Shown: piece after piece, positions 31,227-41,900 of the stretch | Layout of the letters: every line of letters begins with the position of its first letter | Position numbering within the stretch: position 1 is the first letter of the stretch | Origin: Phytophthora hibernalis | Lineage: Eukaryota > Oomycota > Peronosporomycetes > Peronosporales > Peronosporaceae | Assembly (NCBI GenBank): GCA_012656075.1 | Contig: JAAKBF010000006.1 | Span: 1 to 64,000, forward strand | DNA: 64,000 nt | Direction of reading: 5' to 3' | Notes under the pieces: model-generated | What the model was told of the DNA's origin: nothing | What the model saw: the letters and a program-made list of their open reading frames with translations, nothing else | The model's database searches: none | Made by a program: the position numbers and the translations under genes

Positions 31227-31755
31227 GCGTGTCGAGTTAGCAACTTCGCAAGTAGCACAAAAGAAAGGAAATTATGTTAGCTCATTTGGGGTTTATGAGG
31301 AATTCCTTCAACTAACTTATAAGCAAATATTGCTATTAGTCTATCCCTGTGAATGTGACCAAGTCTAAGATGCCATTTTTGCATCAACGCAACTTTTGCA
31401 TCCTTGTAAAGACTTTGCTTACGGTATGTACCTTACTTCGCCTAGACGATGGTAGATAGCATACCGCCCCTTTTTGTACAGCTGCAAATAATAGCTGTCC
31501 TTCCTTATTGAAAAAGTATAAAAACGCTCCATCCTGGGATTGAATGTGATTAAACCCTTGTTTAGCAAGATGGCAAGCACTTATTAATTTGCTTCCACAT
31601 TCCTTGTCAAACGCGATATTCTTAATCTTTAGACCGATAAGCTTATTGAAAGGACTTGCAACATGTATTTGTATTTAGCTGGTTAGAGCTGTTTCTGATG
31701 TGCTACCGTTATCATACTCAAACCTATGACTCGAGCCTTTGTGCAGTGATTTGAA
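31227..31755 (-). pseudogene. copia GAG-pre-integrase region
   Basis: MQKWHLRLGHIHRDRLIAIFAYKLVEGIPHKP near 31290-31390 (the WHxRLGH motif of the pre-integrase domain), then several stops. The rest (31450-31755) is degraded. Confidence 0.65.
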
Positions 31756-32025
31756 TCAGCCTTTGGCTGGGCTTATTCCAAATCCAGATCCTGTATCAAC
31801 AATCCACAGATCATCCGTAACTGTTAGTCGACGTAACCAACTCAAATAAGTACCATATCGTTTACGTACCGAGGTGTCGATTTCAACAAAGTTCTCGACG
31901 TCCAGGTCCAACTGGACCACGTGCGTGAGCAGCTTATCTTTCCAAGTAGCATAATCGATCTGTCGGCCTGAGAACTTTTCAAGGCCGACGTGCACGGTCT
32001 TATCTTGCTGGGTCAAGACACTCAT
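31756..32025 (-). pseudogene. copia gag start fused to protease by deletion
   Basis: MSVLTQQDKTVHVGLEKFSGRQIDYATWKDKLLTHV is a copia gag N-terminus, 10 bases after the LTR end. It runs into DDLWIVDTGSGFGI, the retropepsin active site (DTGS). Capsid and zinc knuckle have been lost by an internal deletion. Confidence 0.75.
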
Positions 32026-32203
32026 CCGTAGTATCTGAAATGTTGTTGTCTTTGCCTGTGGTGTGTATTTAACAGTCAGACGGGGCGGCTAATTCAAAAG
32101 TGAGTGCCGTCCCCAACTCTTCATTCGGTTGGTTCTCTTTTCCTTTGTTGGCCTTGGTTGCCACTCAATTGCATCTTTTAAGTCCAGTATACTTATACTA
32201 ATA

Positions 32204-33349
32204 TCCGTGTTGGACATGTTTCGGGGCAACACATATTTCAGGGCAGGGGCTCCATTTACAAACTCAAGTCGTTGAGGAAAAGAGGCTTTTGCGTAATCAC
32301 TCGCTAGCTCCGAACCTAATGCTGCCGTACGTACCGAATTCTGAAAGGCGGAGACGCCTCTTTCCAACAAGCCATTGCGCGCGCTTCTTGATCAACACAA
32401 CGACATCCCCAGGAACCCTTTTGGAGAGCCCTCACATCGCAACCGTTGCGCATCCCGACGACAGCAACAGCCCACCCGAAGGCGCTCGCGTTGCGCCCTG
32501 TAGTGCACTTCGATGTCGAAGAAGAAGGAGCCGAACAAGCGCAAGAAGGTCTCCGTCAGTACCTGGGCAGCTGCGCTCGCTGCTGTCCGCGCCAGTATAC
32601 TGCTTCGGAAAGCCTGGTATTTTCCACTATCTTTGCGCACAATGATGAAAGGGATTATCGACAATGCAACTGGGGTGTCGAGGGATTCACTTCCTCATCT
32701 CTCATTGATTCTCGGCCAGATTGTTCATCCTCCATCCCTGGTGAACGTAACAGAGCGGCAAAAACGAGTTCTCTGTGAGCTCAACTCAGGGGTGGACGCG
32801 CTCAATGTGGTCAATCTGCTGCGTACCTCGGCAGTTGCTCCAATCCCACAGAAGCGGAAAAGGGGAGAATGGGTGGACGAGAACTATTCGGGCGGCGTTT
32901 TGCTGAGCTACGAGATGATGGTTGCCGCTGCCAAAGCTAAAGCTGATGCCAAAGTTCAGAAAGAGGCCAACAAGAAGTCTGCTCCCTGCGAGAAGATTGT
33001 GCGAGAAATGATGAACCTGCACGACAAACACCAACATCAGACAACGAAAACGAAGTGTGTTCTTCTGCGAGCGGCGAAACAGATAGCAAAAAGAGGACCG
33101 AGTCGCTGTACGCACGAAGAGGAAGCCCGCGGGGTGTCCAAGCTGACTCATAAGCAAGCAAAGGTGTATGTCTGTCTCGGCTTCGCGAGAGCTGGATATC
33201 GTGATGTCGATAGTTTTTGAGCGTACTTAGTAGGAGGCCTGCGGTATCCTATAGTATAGACGCGTGCCCCGAAATGTCTCCAGTGGGCTACCACGTACAT
33301 ACAAAAATCAATATAGTCGAATTCTGCCGCGAAACATGTCCAGCACGGA
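32204..33349 (+). mobile_element. TA-flanked DNA transposon inside a copia LTR
   Basis: 1146 bases. Ends TCCGTGTTGGACATGTTTCG and, reversed, TCCGTGCTGGACATGTTTCG. TA lies on both sides (32202-32203, 33350-33351). Comparison with the uninterrupted LTR at 23804 confirms the empty site (GGTATTTGTATAAG). It carries one 235-codon ORF and no DDE transposase, so it is probably non-autonomous. Confidence 0.88.
32513..33220 (+). CDS. 235-residue basic protein carried by the TA-flanked transposon
   Basis: Intact ATG-to-TGA frame. Lys-rich start (MSKKKEPNKRKKVS), hydrophobic helix, VNVTERQKRVLCELNSGVDALNVVNLLR, then KRKRGEWVDENYSGGVLLSYEMMVAAAKAKADAKVQK and a Lys/Gln-rich end. No DDE triad or zinc finger. 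The middle and tail resemble the C-terminal extension that follows the DDE domain in some pogo-type transposases, so it may be a remnant of one, kept open. A novel DNA-binding accessory protein is the alternative. Confidence 0.5.
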   Translation: MSKKKEPNKRKKVSVSTWAAALAAVRASILLRKAWYFPLSLRTMMKGIIDNATGVSRDSLPHLSLILGQIVHPPSLVNVTERQKRVLCELNSGVDALNVVNLLRTSAVAPIPQKRKRGEWVDENYSGGVLLSYEMMVAAAKAKADAKVQKEANKKSAPCEKIVREMMNLHDKHQHQTTKTKCVLLRAAKQIAKRGPSRCTHEEEARGVSKLTHKQAKVYVCLGFARAGYRDVDSF

Positions 33350-33738
33350 TACCAAGTTCTAACCAATTGCATCTGTTTCTAATTAGGATTAGAAACCAGA
33401 TCTGTTTACCAAAAGTTGGTACTTCACTTAACTTCAACAAATATCCTTAAAATCCGGCGATACATTTCGGATAAATCACCACCTTCTTTCACTTAGTTCC
33501 AGTGGAACAACTCGGGCCTCCGTTGTTCTGAAGGAATATAATTTGGGATCATCTCATTTTTGTTCCAAAACCGTAAGTTATTCCAGAACTAAAGTTCTTT
33601 AATGACAATGAGGACAGATGTCATCACCAATCACGGTGCTTTGCATAAAAACAAGCACCTGACGATAATATCTTTGGAAAACTCGGATCTGGCTGCGGCT
33701 CTGCTTCGCACATTCAACGCATCATTGTTCTCTTACAA

Positions 33739-34071
33739 GTTGATACGGCGTCAACTTTTAATAAGAGAGTCACAACCGAGTTTGTACTTTTGGTCACTTT
33801 CACTCCTAGCAGTGCATGCTTTAATGTTTACCACACTACATGCCATAATATTGTTAGCCATATTGTCGATGACCAGCATGGCTACCGGTAGAGATTTGAC
33901 CAACAGGTATCGAGGTGATAATACCGGTATCAGGGCTGGTCGTCGACGTTATGGCTAACAATATTATGGCATGCAGTGTGGTAAACATTACAGCATGCAC
34001 TGCCTAGGAGTGAAAGTGACCAAAAGTACTAACTCGGTTGTGACTCTCTTAAAAGTTGATGCCGTATCAAC
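33739..34071. mobile_element. 333-base foldback element
   Basis: Long inverted repeats running nearly to the centre: left arm from GTTGATACGGCGTCAACTTT (33739), right arm ending at 34071. Matching blocks include AGAGAGTCACAACCGAGTT, TTGGTCACTTTCACTCCTAG and GCATGC...ATGCCATAATATTGTTAGCC. The arm ends are themselves palindromic (GTTGA/TCAAC). No target duplication was evident. Confidence 0.85.
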
Positions 34072-34877
34072 TGCACCCAACCATCGTCGAGCGTAATGGA
34101 TACCTGAGCAGGAAACCTCGGTATCATGAGATCGCCGTTTATTCACAAGGATTGTCAAGCGAACCCTGGGGGAGAAGCGTCGATACTGGAAGGAGCAGGT
34201 GGCGTCCGAGGCTCGGACATCCGAGCTGCGATCTTATTAATAGCTCGAGTTGATCTCTACTGTAACAGCCAGTCCAGGGATTACAAGTTGTATCTATAAT
34301 AATACTTTTCCTACGTGGCGCCTTCTTTATTATGAAAACAAAAATCTATCCTGGATAGAGTACTGTATTTTATTTGTGACGGTTGAAAGATTACCTTAAT
34401 GTAATTTTATAGTACGATATCACTTAAAATCGTATTTTACCTGCAGCAGATGATTTATCCCTTCAAGCAACACTTTGGATATTGTCTTTCTCCAGCACAA
34501 TGGTGTGTGGATAATTCCGTACATTTGGAATGCACTACGGATGCTAAGAAAAGAAAGACGCCACATCAATATGGTTATTGTACAACATTCGTTGGTATAC
34601 CAAGAATAATATTCTTTCTATCTCGTAGCATAATATGTTATGTACACTGCTGCCTCCGATCCATCACCGAAAAGTGCTCACTTGGACTTCTAAGTCCGTG
34701 ATCTCTACATCTAGCGGCCTACTCTTTCATTTGTGCACAGTCGTAGCAGTACGGGCCGCCGTCCTCGTACCCGTACAACATATACGTTACGGGATAACTT
34801 ACACCAACCTGACGTGGCGATTTGTTGGTGCCTACGTGCTTTCATGCTGCTTCGCTATTAATTTTGTTTGCAGCCTC
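34072..34877. other. no gene recognised
   Basis: AT-rich sequence with only chance frames (34450-34934). Confidence 0.35.
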
Positions 34878-34918
34878 CATTTGGTTCCGTTTGCAACACA
34901 TTTGGTTCCGTTTGCAAC
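34878..34918 (+). repeat. two tandem copies of a 21-base unit
   Basis: CATTTGGTTCCGTTTGCAAC occurs twice in a row, followed by an AATAAT microsatellite (34928-34949). Confidence 0.7.
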
Positions 34919-34949
34919 CCAGCTTTTAATATAATAAAATAATAATAAT

Positions 34950-35428
34950 ACATGTATTAACACGCATTGCCTGTAACAACCCGCCCTTTTCGGCGGTCCG
35001 TCGGTCGGTCGGAAAATTTTGCTAAATTCGGTTGGATCGACCAAAATACATGTTGTTATTAATAGTGGACTGCAAGCCTGACGATCCTTGCTACTGTGTG
35101 TTATACGCACTGTAAACGGCACCCCGTCTTTTAGCGCCGTTAGCTTACCAGCCATATTAAATAATACGGTGCAGTCAACTAATCAGCGATAGCAAATACT
35201 ACAACCCTGGCTGCAAATGCCAATGTTGTCCCATACATTATTTTGTAAAAAGACGAATTAATATCCAACGAATTTTGGGAGAGTGCCGTCTTTTGAAAAC
35301 GGCCGCCCCGCAAACTAACGTTAAGTTCCAGGGGCCATCAAATTGACATGATACACATCTGATCTACGGTTTGACGGTCACTAAAGGACGACGAACAAGA
35401 GGACATCTATAACGGAGACCCTGCTTGC
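34950..35428. other. downstream region of the LPMO gene
   Basis: No ORF of interest. A short GGTC/GGTCG run lies near 35000-35012 (CCGTCGGTCGGTCGG). It would contain the LPMO polyadenylation region. Confidence 0.35.
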
Positions 35429-36226
35429 TTATGAGCGGCGACGGAGACACTTGGACGATGACGTCGATGGAGCGGATGTTGCAACTGCAGGGGGTGTCGT
35501 CTCAACCGCAGGAGCTGGGGTGGTGACCGGGGTCTCATTCACGTCCTCCTCCTCGGAAGCCTCGCCGCCAACACTTGATTCATCTGAAACCGCAACCGGA
35601 GCTGTAGTCACAGTAGTTTTCGTGGTCGTCGAGGTCGAATTTGTTGAGCTGGAGCCAGCAGCGGCCGATCCATCAAGGGCTACGCAGTTGATGTACACCT
35701 GCCACGGCTGGGCGTGCAAAGCTAGCCAGTAGAACACGAATTCGGACGACGACTTACACGTGCTCACGTCAATGGGAATCTTGGCAGGTGCCTGACCAGC
35801 GAACTGGGCGGCGCAGTTAGTGTCGTGGAAGACACGGGTGTCGTCACACCAGATCTCACACGGGCCCGGGTGAGAGCTGCCCAGATTGTCGTGTTGCGCG
35901 TAGCCGTCTGAAGGCACGGGCTGAGGGGTGCCACCCTTCTTGGTGTCGCCGCACTCGGAGATATCGGTGCCGTAGGTGGTGATGTACGCTTTGAGATTGG
36001 CGATGTTGTTCTTGGTGAGCCAGTCGTCCACGCCCTGGTAGTAGTCTCCGTAGGTGGTGGTACCGATGATCTCAGGCATGTCGATGGTGCCGGCAGGGCC
36101 TCCAATGTAATACGGGTGCTGGGCGTTGCCTTCCGGTTTGGGCACGATGATATTGCCGTGGCCCGCTGTACTCGATATGGCAGCGGCCTGGAACACGATG
36201 GCGGCGAGAGAGAGTTGCTGAAGCAT
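35429..36226 (-). CDS. secreted AA17-type lytic polysaccharide monooxygenase
   Basis: Copper-dependent oxidative enzyme of the oomycete AA17 family, known to cleave pectin (homogalacturonan) in plant cell walls. I choose the Met at 36226 because it begins a clean signal peptide (MLQQLSLAAIVFQAAAISSTAG), after which the mature protein would start with His (HGNIIVPKPEGN), the required first ligand of the copper brace; the ORF also runs 20 codons further upstream. Core: IGGPAGTIDMPEIIG, GVDDWLTKNNIANLK, CEIWCDDTRVFHDTNC and ALHAQPWQVYINC, the last with the probable second His and a disulphide Cys. The catalytic domain ends near residue 190. A Ser/Thr/Val-rich, probably glycosylated tail follows, ending SSKCLRRRS. 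The frame is intact, unlike nearly all others in this window. Confidence 0.9.
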   Translation of the reverse strand: MLQQLSLAAIVFQAAAISSTAGHGNIIVPKPEGNAQHPYYIGGPAGTIDMPEIIGTTTYGDYYQGVDDWLTKNNIANLKAYITTYGTDISECGDTKKGGTPQPVPSDGYAQHDNLGSSHPGPCEIWCDDTRVFHDTNCAAQFAGQAPAKIPIDVSTCKSSSEFVFYWLALHAQPWQVYINCVALDGSAAAGSSSTNSTSTTTKTTVTTAPVAVSDESSVGGEASEEEDVNETPVTTPAPAVETTPPAVATSAPSTSSSKCLRRRS

Positions 36227-37800
36227 GTTTTTGTGGTGTTCGTGTGCGAAGAGGTGGACTTGGGTTCCCTTGGGCGAAAAATGCAATGAAGGGAATGCAC
36301 GGAGGCTTTTAATCTGAGCGCGAGTGGATGCAAGTCGCAGTCCATGTAAAAGACCCGAGGAGCTTGGTGCCGAGCGGACGAAGGTTGGATGCGAATCGCG
36401 TCACGGCGATGCAGCCTACAAGTTGCAGTCACACCTTTGGGAGCTTTCGTGCAGCTGTTTTGATGGAAAAGCTGGTCTTGCCTGAAAGTAAGCGACTTAT
36501 GCGCAGCCGCCTGAACAAAGCATTTGGAAGAGCGTCACACTGGTCTCCGCTACATTTATTGCCATTATGGTGCGAGCCTGCCGGCCTTTGCGTGTAGAAT
36601 ACGAGTACGGCGATAGGTGTTGAGGCTACAGGGGGCAAGAAGATATCTACTTCTATGAAGTAGCTCTCCCCGGGATGTGGAAGTTTGTTGGCAACCTATG
36701 CGATTATTGAGACCCCTACAGTTTCAGTAGAGAAGAGGGTATCTGGATACGTAGGGATAATTTTTGGCTAACGAATTGTAGTCGACTTGGCTTTGACACA
36801 GGGGAAAACGCGGCTAGCTGGAAAGACAGCTGGGGCAAGTCTAGCGTCAACAGAAGTTATCGTCGTCGCAGACGATTACGTCGACTCGGTGCAAACCCGC
36901 ACTGGAGTCTGGATGGATCCAAGTCTGATCCAGACAAGGAAGATTGCGGCTGTACCAGTACATGTATTAATACATACAACACTACCTACATGTACCTACA
37001 TAACATATTGTACTCCGCAATCCACTCGATTGCCCCCATTGCATCAAAGAGACTGATCACTCCACCCAACTTCACATTGCATTGCATATCATGTACTATG
37101 TACGGTGCCGGCACCGAAACACACGAGAGGGGGCACACCTGGTCGTCGGGAAGAGGTCGTTTGAATGCTGGTTGCAGTGAGCACTGATATTATCAGTGAT
37201 GCTGTGACGGTATATGCCACCAGCGCTGGGGCACTACGAGATGTTCTACTGATACCGGAAGGTGGTATCTATAAGTATAGATTTCTGTATCAGGTAGTGT
37301 ATATTCAACATATGTTTCTATGTAACGTGGGCAGGTTAGGGTTAAGAGGAAAGTCAGTGGGGAGGCGAAACCAAATCTCCAGAATATCTTTTTGGATTCC
37401 TGTGTTTTCATGCTAGCTCAAGAGGTAGTCAAACTTGGTCCCAACGCTAGCTTAGGCCGATGCTTTGTGATTACGATGATACCAACCACGTTTGCATACG
37501 TTTCGAGGGGAATTCAGGACGTCGATTTCCCTGAGGCACTTTGAGATTTTGAGGATTTGAGGCAGATGACATCCATCCCGCCCGGGTGTAAACGACGGGG
37601 ACACAGATCAATGTTTTTCATCGAGGGTGTTTTTTCGGTATCAGTAGCATCAGCCGGGGCACAACCTGTATAATATTTGCATAATACGTATAATGTTTCG
37701 AAGTATTATATTATCGGTACATGGATTAATTAGAGATTGCACTCGATCAAGGTCAAGACCAGCTCGAGATCGGAGATCCCGACATAAGCTGGATGGTATG
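36227..37800. other. upstream region of the LPMO gene, no other gene recognised
   Basis: GC-moderate promoter-proximal stretch to about 36640, then mixed sequence. No confident TATA or initiator. Small frames at 36328-37416 show no domain. Confidence 0.35.
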
Positions 37801-37936
37801 AGACCGGGGTGCAAACGAGATGGGGTCCCAGCAAAACCAAACAGGGCTTCAGTAAAATATAATCGGCGTTTTGGGGTGTCAGCAAAACGATTTGGGGCTC
37901 TAGCAAAGCAAAATAGGGCTTCAGCAAAATAGATTT
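37801..37936 (+). repeat. degenerate minisatellite, unit about 22-27 bases
   Basis: Five diverged units of the form GGGGCTTCAGCAAAACAAAATA (for example GGGGTGTCAGCAAAACGATTT, GGGGCTCTAGCAAAGCAAAATA, GGGCTTCAGCAAAATA). Confidence 0.7.
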
Positions 37937-40167
37937 GTAGACAGATTTGCACTCGAAAGACCGGTCGTGTACCGGTACCGGAACCGGTACAGGAAGCCGC
38001 CCGACCCGATCACAAGTGCCAGTGCCCCAGCATCTACATGTACAACTGCAACACCTCTGAGGGCTCCAACGTTATCCAGGGCATCACCGGCACCGTTCAA
38101 CGCCACCAGGGTCATTGTAATTCTCGTGGTCCAATCGAACCAACGATTCATGTTAACTCGAAGCAGCCTTTACAAAAGTTAAGTGAAATTTAGCAAAATG
38201 GCTACAAAATAGAAATATACACAATTTTTTCGACATTTTTTACGGCAATAAAAATATTTAAATGATTTTTATGCCATCCCATCGGCCTGATAGCAAGTTG
38301 CCACTCGGAGTCCGACTCGGATCAGGTGTATCCCGATAGCCTCAGTTCATCGTGAACTGATGCCACACCTTGGTGGTAAACTTCACCATCCAGGGCTGCT
38401 CGTTCGATTCGATAAAACTGAAATGTTCGTCTGAGAAACTGAAAAGGGTGGACCTTCCATTGGAAGTTCCAACCTCTCAAAGGTTATCATATGCATGCCG
38501 GGAATCAATTATCGCAATGAACCACTGAGTCACTGCTGGATTTGTAGATAGTTAGGAAAGTATATTTTGTTTAAGTCAAAATATGCAAACGATTTGTATA
38601 CTGCACCAAATTATCTTCCATATGTTTTTCAAGGCTATAGATTTTTCGCAATTTCTTTTTGACAAAGATTACTGTACGGCGCCAAACTGCTAAGGGATTG
38701 CCTTCCGGCGTACAGTATTCTCAGAAATTCAAATTAGCGTATTCCGGCGATGCCCCCAAACATCTAGAGAAAGGTCTTGACCAGCTTCTCGTTTGTAAAT
38801 GCTCGCGGGGCGGCAATCCAGTAATTTGTTTTGTTGGTTACAAGAACGAGTATAGGACGACATGATTGGCTATAATTCAGCTGTACCTGGTGGCTAGTAA
38901 GTTGCAACGTAAATAACTGATTGCGGTTCTCCCTTTGTCAGGAAACTCTGTATTTCCTGAACGGTAAGTTTAAAATTGTACTAAAATACACGCCCACTTA
39001 TGGAAGCGTGATTTTTAAAAAATGTCGAGTAATTCTGAACGTTCACAACGTTCTATTTAGTTTCGGTTTTAGTTCGCTGCTTACTTGAGACCAAACCGAC
39101 TCTTATTTCCAGTTTGAAACTAGGTGAGGGTCACCACTAGGACCCTTTGATGGTAAATACGGTCAGGGGAAAGCACAAAGTCACTTTCGAGTGGCAAGTG
39201 CGTCCAATACTGTTTTTACTAGTAGTTAGAAGTGTGTGGTTAAATATTCTACTCTGCGCCACGGCCAAAATATAATTTGGCTACAGTTCTTACATCAAAT
39301 TCTCATGACGCTAGATTTATGACCACAGGACTCGGGTGTATTCTTGATTTACAGATAATTTTGATACTGATGTGATAATTGCGTCTGATTAGGAATGCCA
39401 GAATTCAGATGCTAAAAACGCATTTAAAATCCATTTAAATTTAGGTCATTGTAAAATAAAAAGAAATGCACCCTTCTATACGCCCGCTAACTTGCACAGC
39501 TTCCTTTTAAGTTCACACAGGTTATTAGTTAGGCACCATAAATAACATTTTGTAGTCCCTTATTTAGCCACTAATTCCCTCTTGAAACTGATACGTAGTT
39601 TGTACTGATTTACCAGTGGTACCGAAAAACCGTCTTTGCAAGCTACCGGTAGCGGAATCTGTGTCATTATTGTATTTTCCAGATCTGCAAGCTATTAAAA
39701 TAGGGTCTACATTCTGCATCTTGCAATCTCAAATTTTCACCAACTTGCCAGGTTCACGTTATGAATCGACTCATACTGAGCTGGAGTAGCCAAAACGTGT
39801 AATACAGGTCCCTGTAACGTTTTCATATTCCCCAGCAGTAGAATAGCCCAACTTTGTGGACTGGTATCTGAGCGACGCCATTGAGCTTGATAACCTTTCT
39901 AAGGCCGAGTTCTAACTGTGTGCCACAACGCCTTGTCTGACACAGCGATAGGACTCAAGTCTTGCAAGGCACCACGGTTAGGAAAGAAATACTGCGCGCC
40001 ACACCATCTCAAAGACCTTCTGGGTCCATGGCAACCACAATGTTAGTATCCAACTCTGTCCAGGAAAGCTTGATTTGGATGCTGGAGCAGGCGTTTGCTA
40101 CCAGAGAAGAGAAGTTTACACGAAAGTGGCTTTGACCCTGCCAAGGCACATGGCACGACCGATTGCC
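37937..40167. other. no gene recognised
   Basis: Contains a small palindromic run ACCGGTACCGGAACCGGT (37971-37988). Otherwise AT-rich with only short chance frames. No tRNA cloverleaf could be assembled around the GTTCGATTC at 38401. Confidence 0.35.
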
Positions 40168-40187
40168 ATGGCACGGCGCCGTGCCAT
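40168..40187. repeat. perfect 20-base palindrome
   Basis: ATGGCACGGCGCCGTGCCAT, self-complementary over its whole length, with partial copies TGGCACGAC and GGTGGCACGGCATGGC nearby. Confidence 0.7.
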
Positions 40188-40479
40188 TTCATGGTAGCGC
40201 AAACCTATTCATCGCTATGTCTCCACCAATAGAATTTGAGGTGGCACGGCATGGCAGGCGTGACATGCGGTTAGAACCCGGCCTAAGGCCCTGGTCCAAG
40301 TGCTGGAATGCATTCTGAGCTACCGGCTTACGTTCATCTAAAAGAGGTCGTAACGGGTCGTGGGTGGTCTCTTCCGTGTATATGGCGGTGGTCTCCCATT
40401 GTCTCTGAAATGCCACGCTCACTATCCGCACTGCCGCCATTGTGTGGCGATCTCTCACCGCACTCCTATAAAATGCATA

Positions 40480-40782
40480 TTATGCATTCTCGACTGCCCA
40501 ATAGCCATCTCTTAGTCTTTCCCTGAGCAATGCTTGAAATTTCTCTTTCGCCACCTCAGGCGTGTTCTTAAAGTACTCTGTCCGCCATTTCCATATCAGC
40601 CTTAGCACATTCATCACACCCAGCTTCCAGCAATCCGTACACTCCGTTAATAATTGTAAGGCGATGGCATCCCGGTCAGCTGCCAGCGTCCAGAAAAATT
40701 CGTCGTTAAGTCGTTCCAGAATCGCCAATGGTACTGCATCAATCTTGAACGTCAGACACGTATTTTGCTCGGTCAGTGTCAC
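40480..40782 (-). pseudogene. LINE C-terminal region
   Basis: 100-codon frame: CLTFKIDAVPLAILERLNDEFFWTLAADRD, TECTDCWKLGVMNVLRLIWKWRTEYF, ending DGYWAVENA. Short W-rich tails of this sort close ORF2 in oomycete LINEs. It is separated from the next LINE block by about 1.1 kb of degraded sequence. Confidence 0.55.
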
Positions 40783-41436
40783 AGTATGTCCGAGTTGAGC
40801 TCATTGAGCAATAAAAATGGCCCATAGCGAAGCTGCATTCGGGAAATCCCAGAATGTGTGTGTGAGCGTGATTGTAGTTTATTGTTACACATCGCATGTG
40901 GACACCCAATACGCTCTTGAGTGCGGTCGAAGCAGCTAAGGCGGCGAGGCTTCAGGTGATATAGTAATCTTAATCCAGGGCAGGCAAGTCTGTTTAGCTT
41001 GGGGTGAAGGTGAAAGTCAATGATGATTCTCGATTCAATGGACAGTTGGACAGCACCTAGGAGCTCTTGTTTGGAGAAAATAACGCCGCTCACTCTCCCC
41101 GACTATTGTTAGCTCGACTGTTGATGGTGAACATTGCGGTTTTGTCAGAACGTACGGGTGGTCAGGTCATGAAGTCAACAACCGCACCTCCTCCGTCTGT
41201 GTCGATTTGAATGCCAAAGCCGGATAATTGAATAGCAGTAATCCGATGAATTGCGTTAGATGTGCCTTGTAAATCACGGGAGGTTTGTGCATCACCTTCC
41301 CTTGCTGGAGTGCTTGAAATGCGATATGTCTTTCTTCTAGATGTTCCGGATATTCTTTGTTATGGAATACATCCGCGTATGGGATACAGCTCAGGTAAGC
41401 CATTCACAGGTCAGCAAATCACTACACTATGTTTTC

Positions 41437-41680
41437 TTTGTTAAGGGATACAGCAATATTTTCACTTCTCCAATGGCGCGTGCACCGCCAGTCAGTCACC
41501 CGTGTGACTCTAGGGAGTGAACATGGGAGAAGAAATATATTCATCGTTTGTACATGGAGAAGATGAAGAAGCTGGGGGTAGACGATGAATTCGGAGAAGA
41601 GTATGACTCCCGGTCGACTTGGTGTACATAAACGGAGCGGCGTCATATTTTCTCCGGTGGGGTGTATCCCTTAACAAAGA
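41437..41680. repeat. inverted repeat flanking about 210 bases
   Basis: TTTGTTAAGGGATACA (41437-41452) and its reverse complement (41664-41679) enclose a segment whose inner ends also match weakly (GAAAATAT/ATATTTTC). It may be a small MITE, possibly with TTAA as target, within the LINE relic. Confidence 0.55.
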
Positions 41681-41900
41681 TTATCAGGTAGCCGGCGAAT
41701 AAGGTCACCTATGCGAGATCCCACTACAGTAAAGCTGGAGTGACATAGCGCCGGCAAAACGCGGTTCGCTCATTTATAAAAGAACGGGATGTGACAAATC
41801 GCCATCCACGTTATCCACTCTGCGCAAAAAGTTCCGTTTTGATGTGTCAGCCACTGTCTCACCAGCTCAGTAGCTGTGCCTCTAAGTGTTTGTACTTCAA

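Larger units (their letters stand above)
24396..33426 (-). mobile_element. Ty1/copia retrotransposon, minus strand, heavily invaded
   Basis: Order on the minus strand: 5' LTR (33426-32036, split by a transposon), gag start and protease (32025-31756), pre-integrase WHLRLGH (about 31360), integrase (31226-30561), reverse transcriptase part 1 (30360-29690), foreign insert (about 29690-25600), MITE (25522-25357), reverse transcriptase part 2 and RNase H (25590-24396). No 3' LTR in the matching orientation remains. The domain order PR-IN-RT-RH is diagnostic of copia. Confidence 0.85.
32036..33426 (-). repeat. copia 5' LTR split by a DNA transposon
   Basis: On the minus strand it starts TGAAGTACCAACTTTTGG at 33426 and ends TTTCA at 32036. 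Without the 1146-base insert and one TA it is about 243 bases, similar to the LTR at 23804-24059. Confidence 0.8.

Noticed and set aside
35451..35732. Val/Glu-rich 93-codon plus-strand frame
   Set aside because: Antisense of the Ser/Thr-rich tail of the LPMO.
35764..36432. 222-codon minus-strand frame overlapping the LPMO gene
   Set aside because: Out-of-frame shadow, Pro/Ser/Arg-rich; the AA17 frame has a signal peptide and conserved domain.
38395..38420. tRNA B-box-like GTTCGATTC
   Set aside because: No A-box, acceptor stem or anticodon arm could be folded around it.
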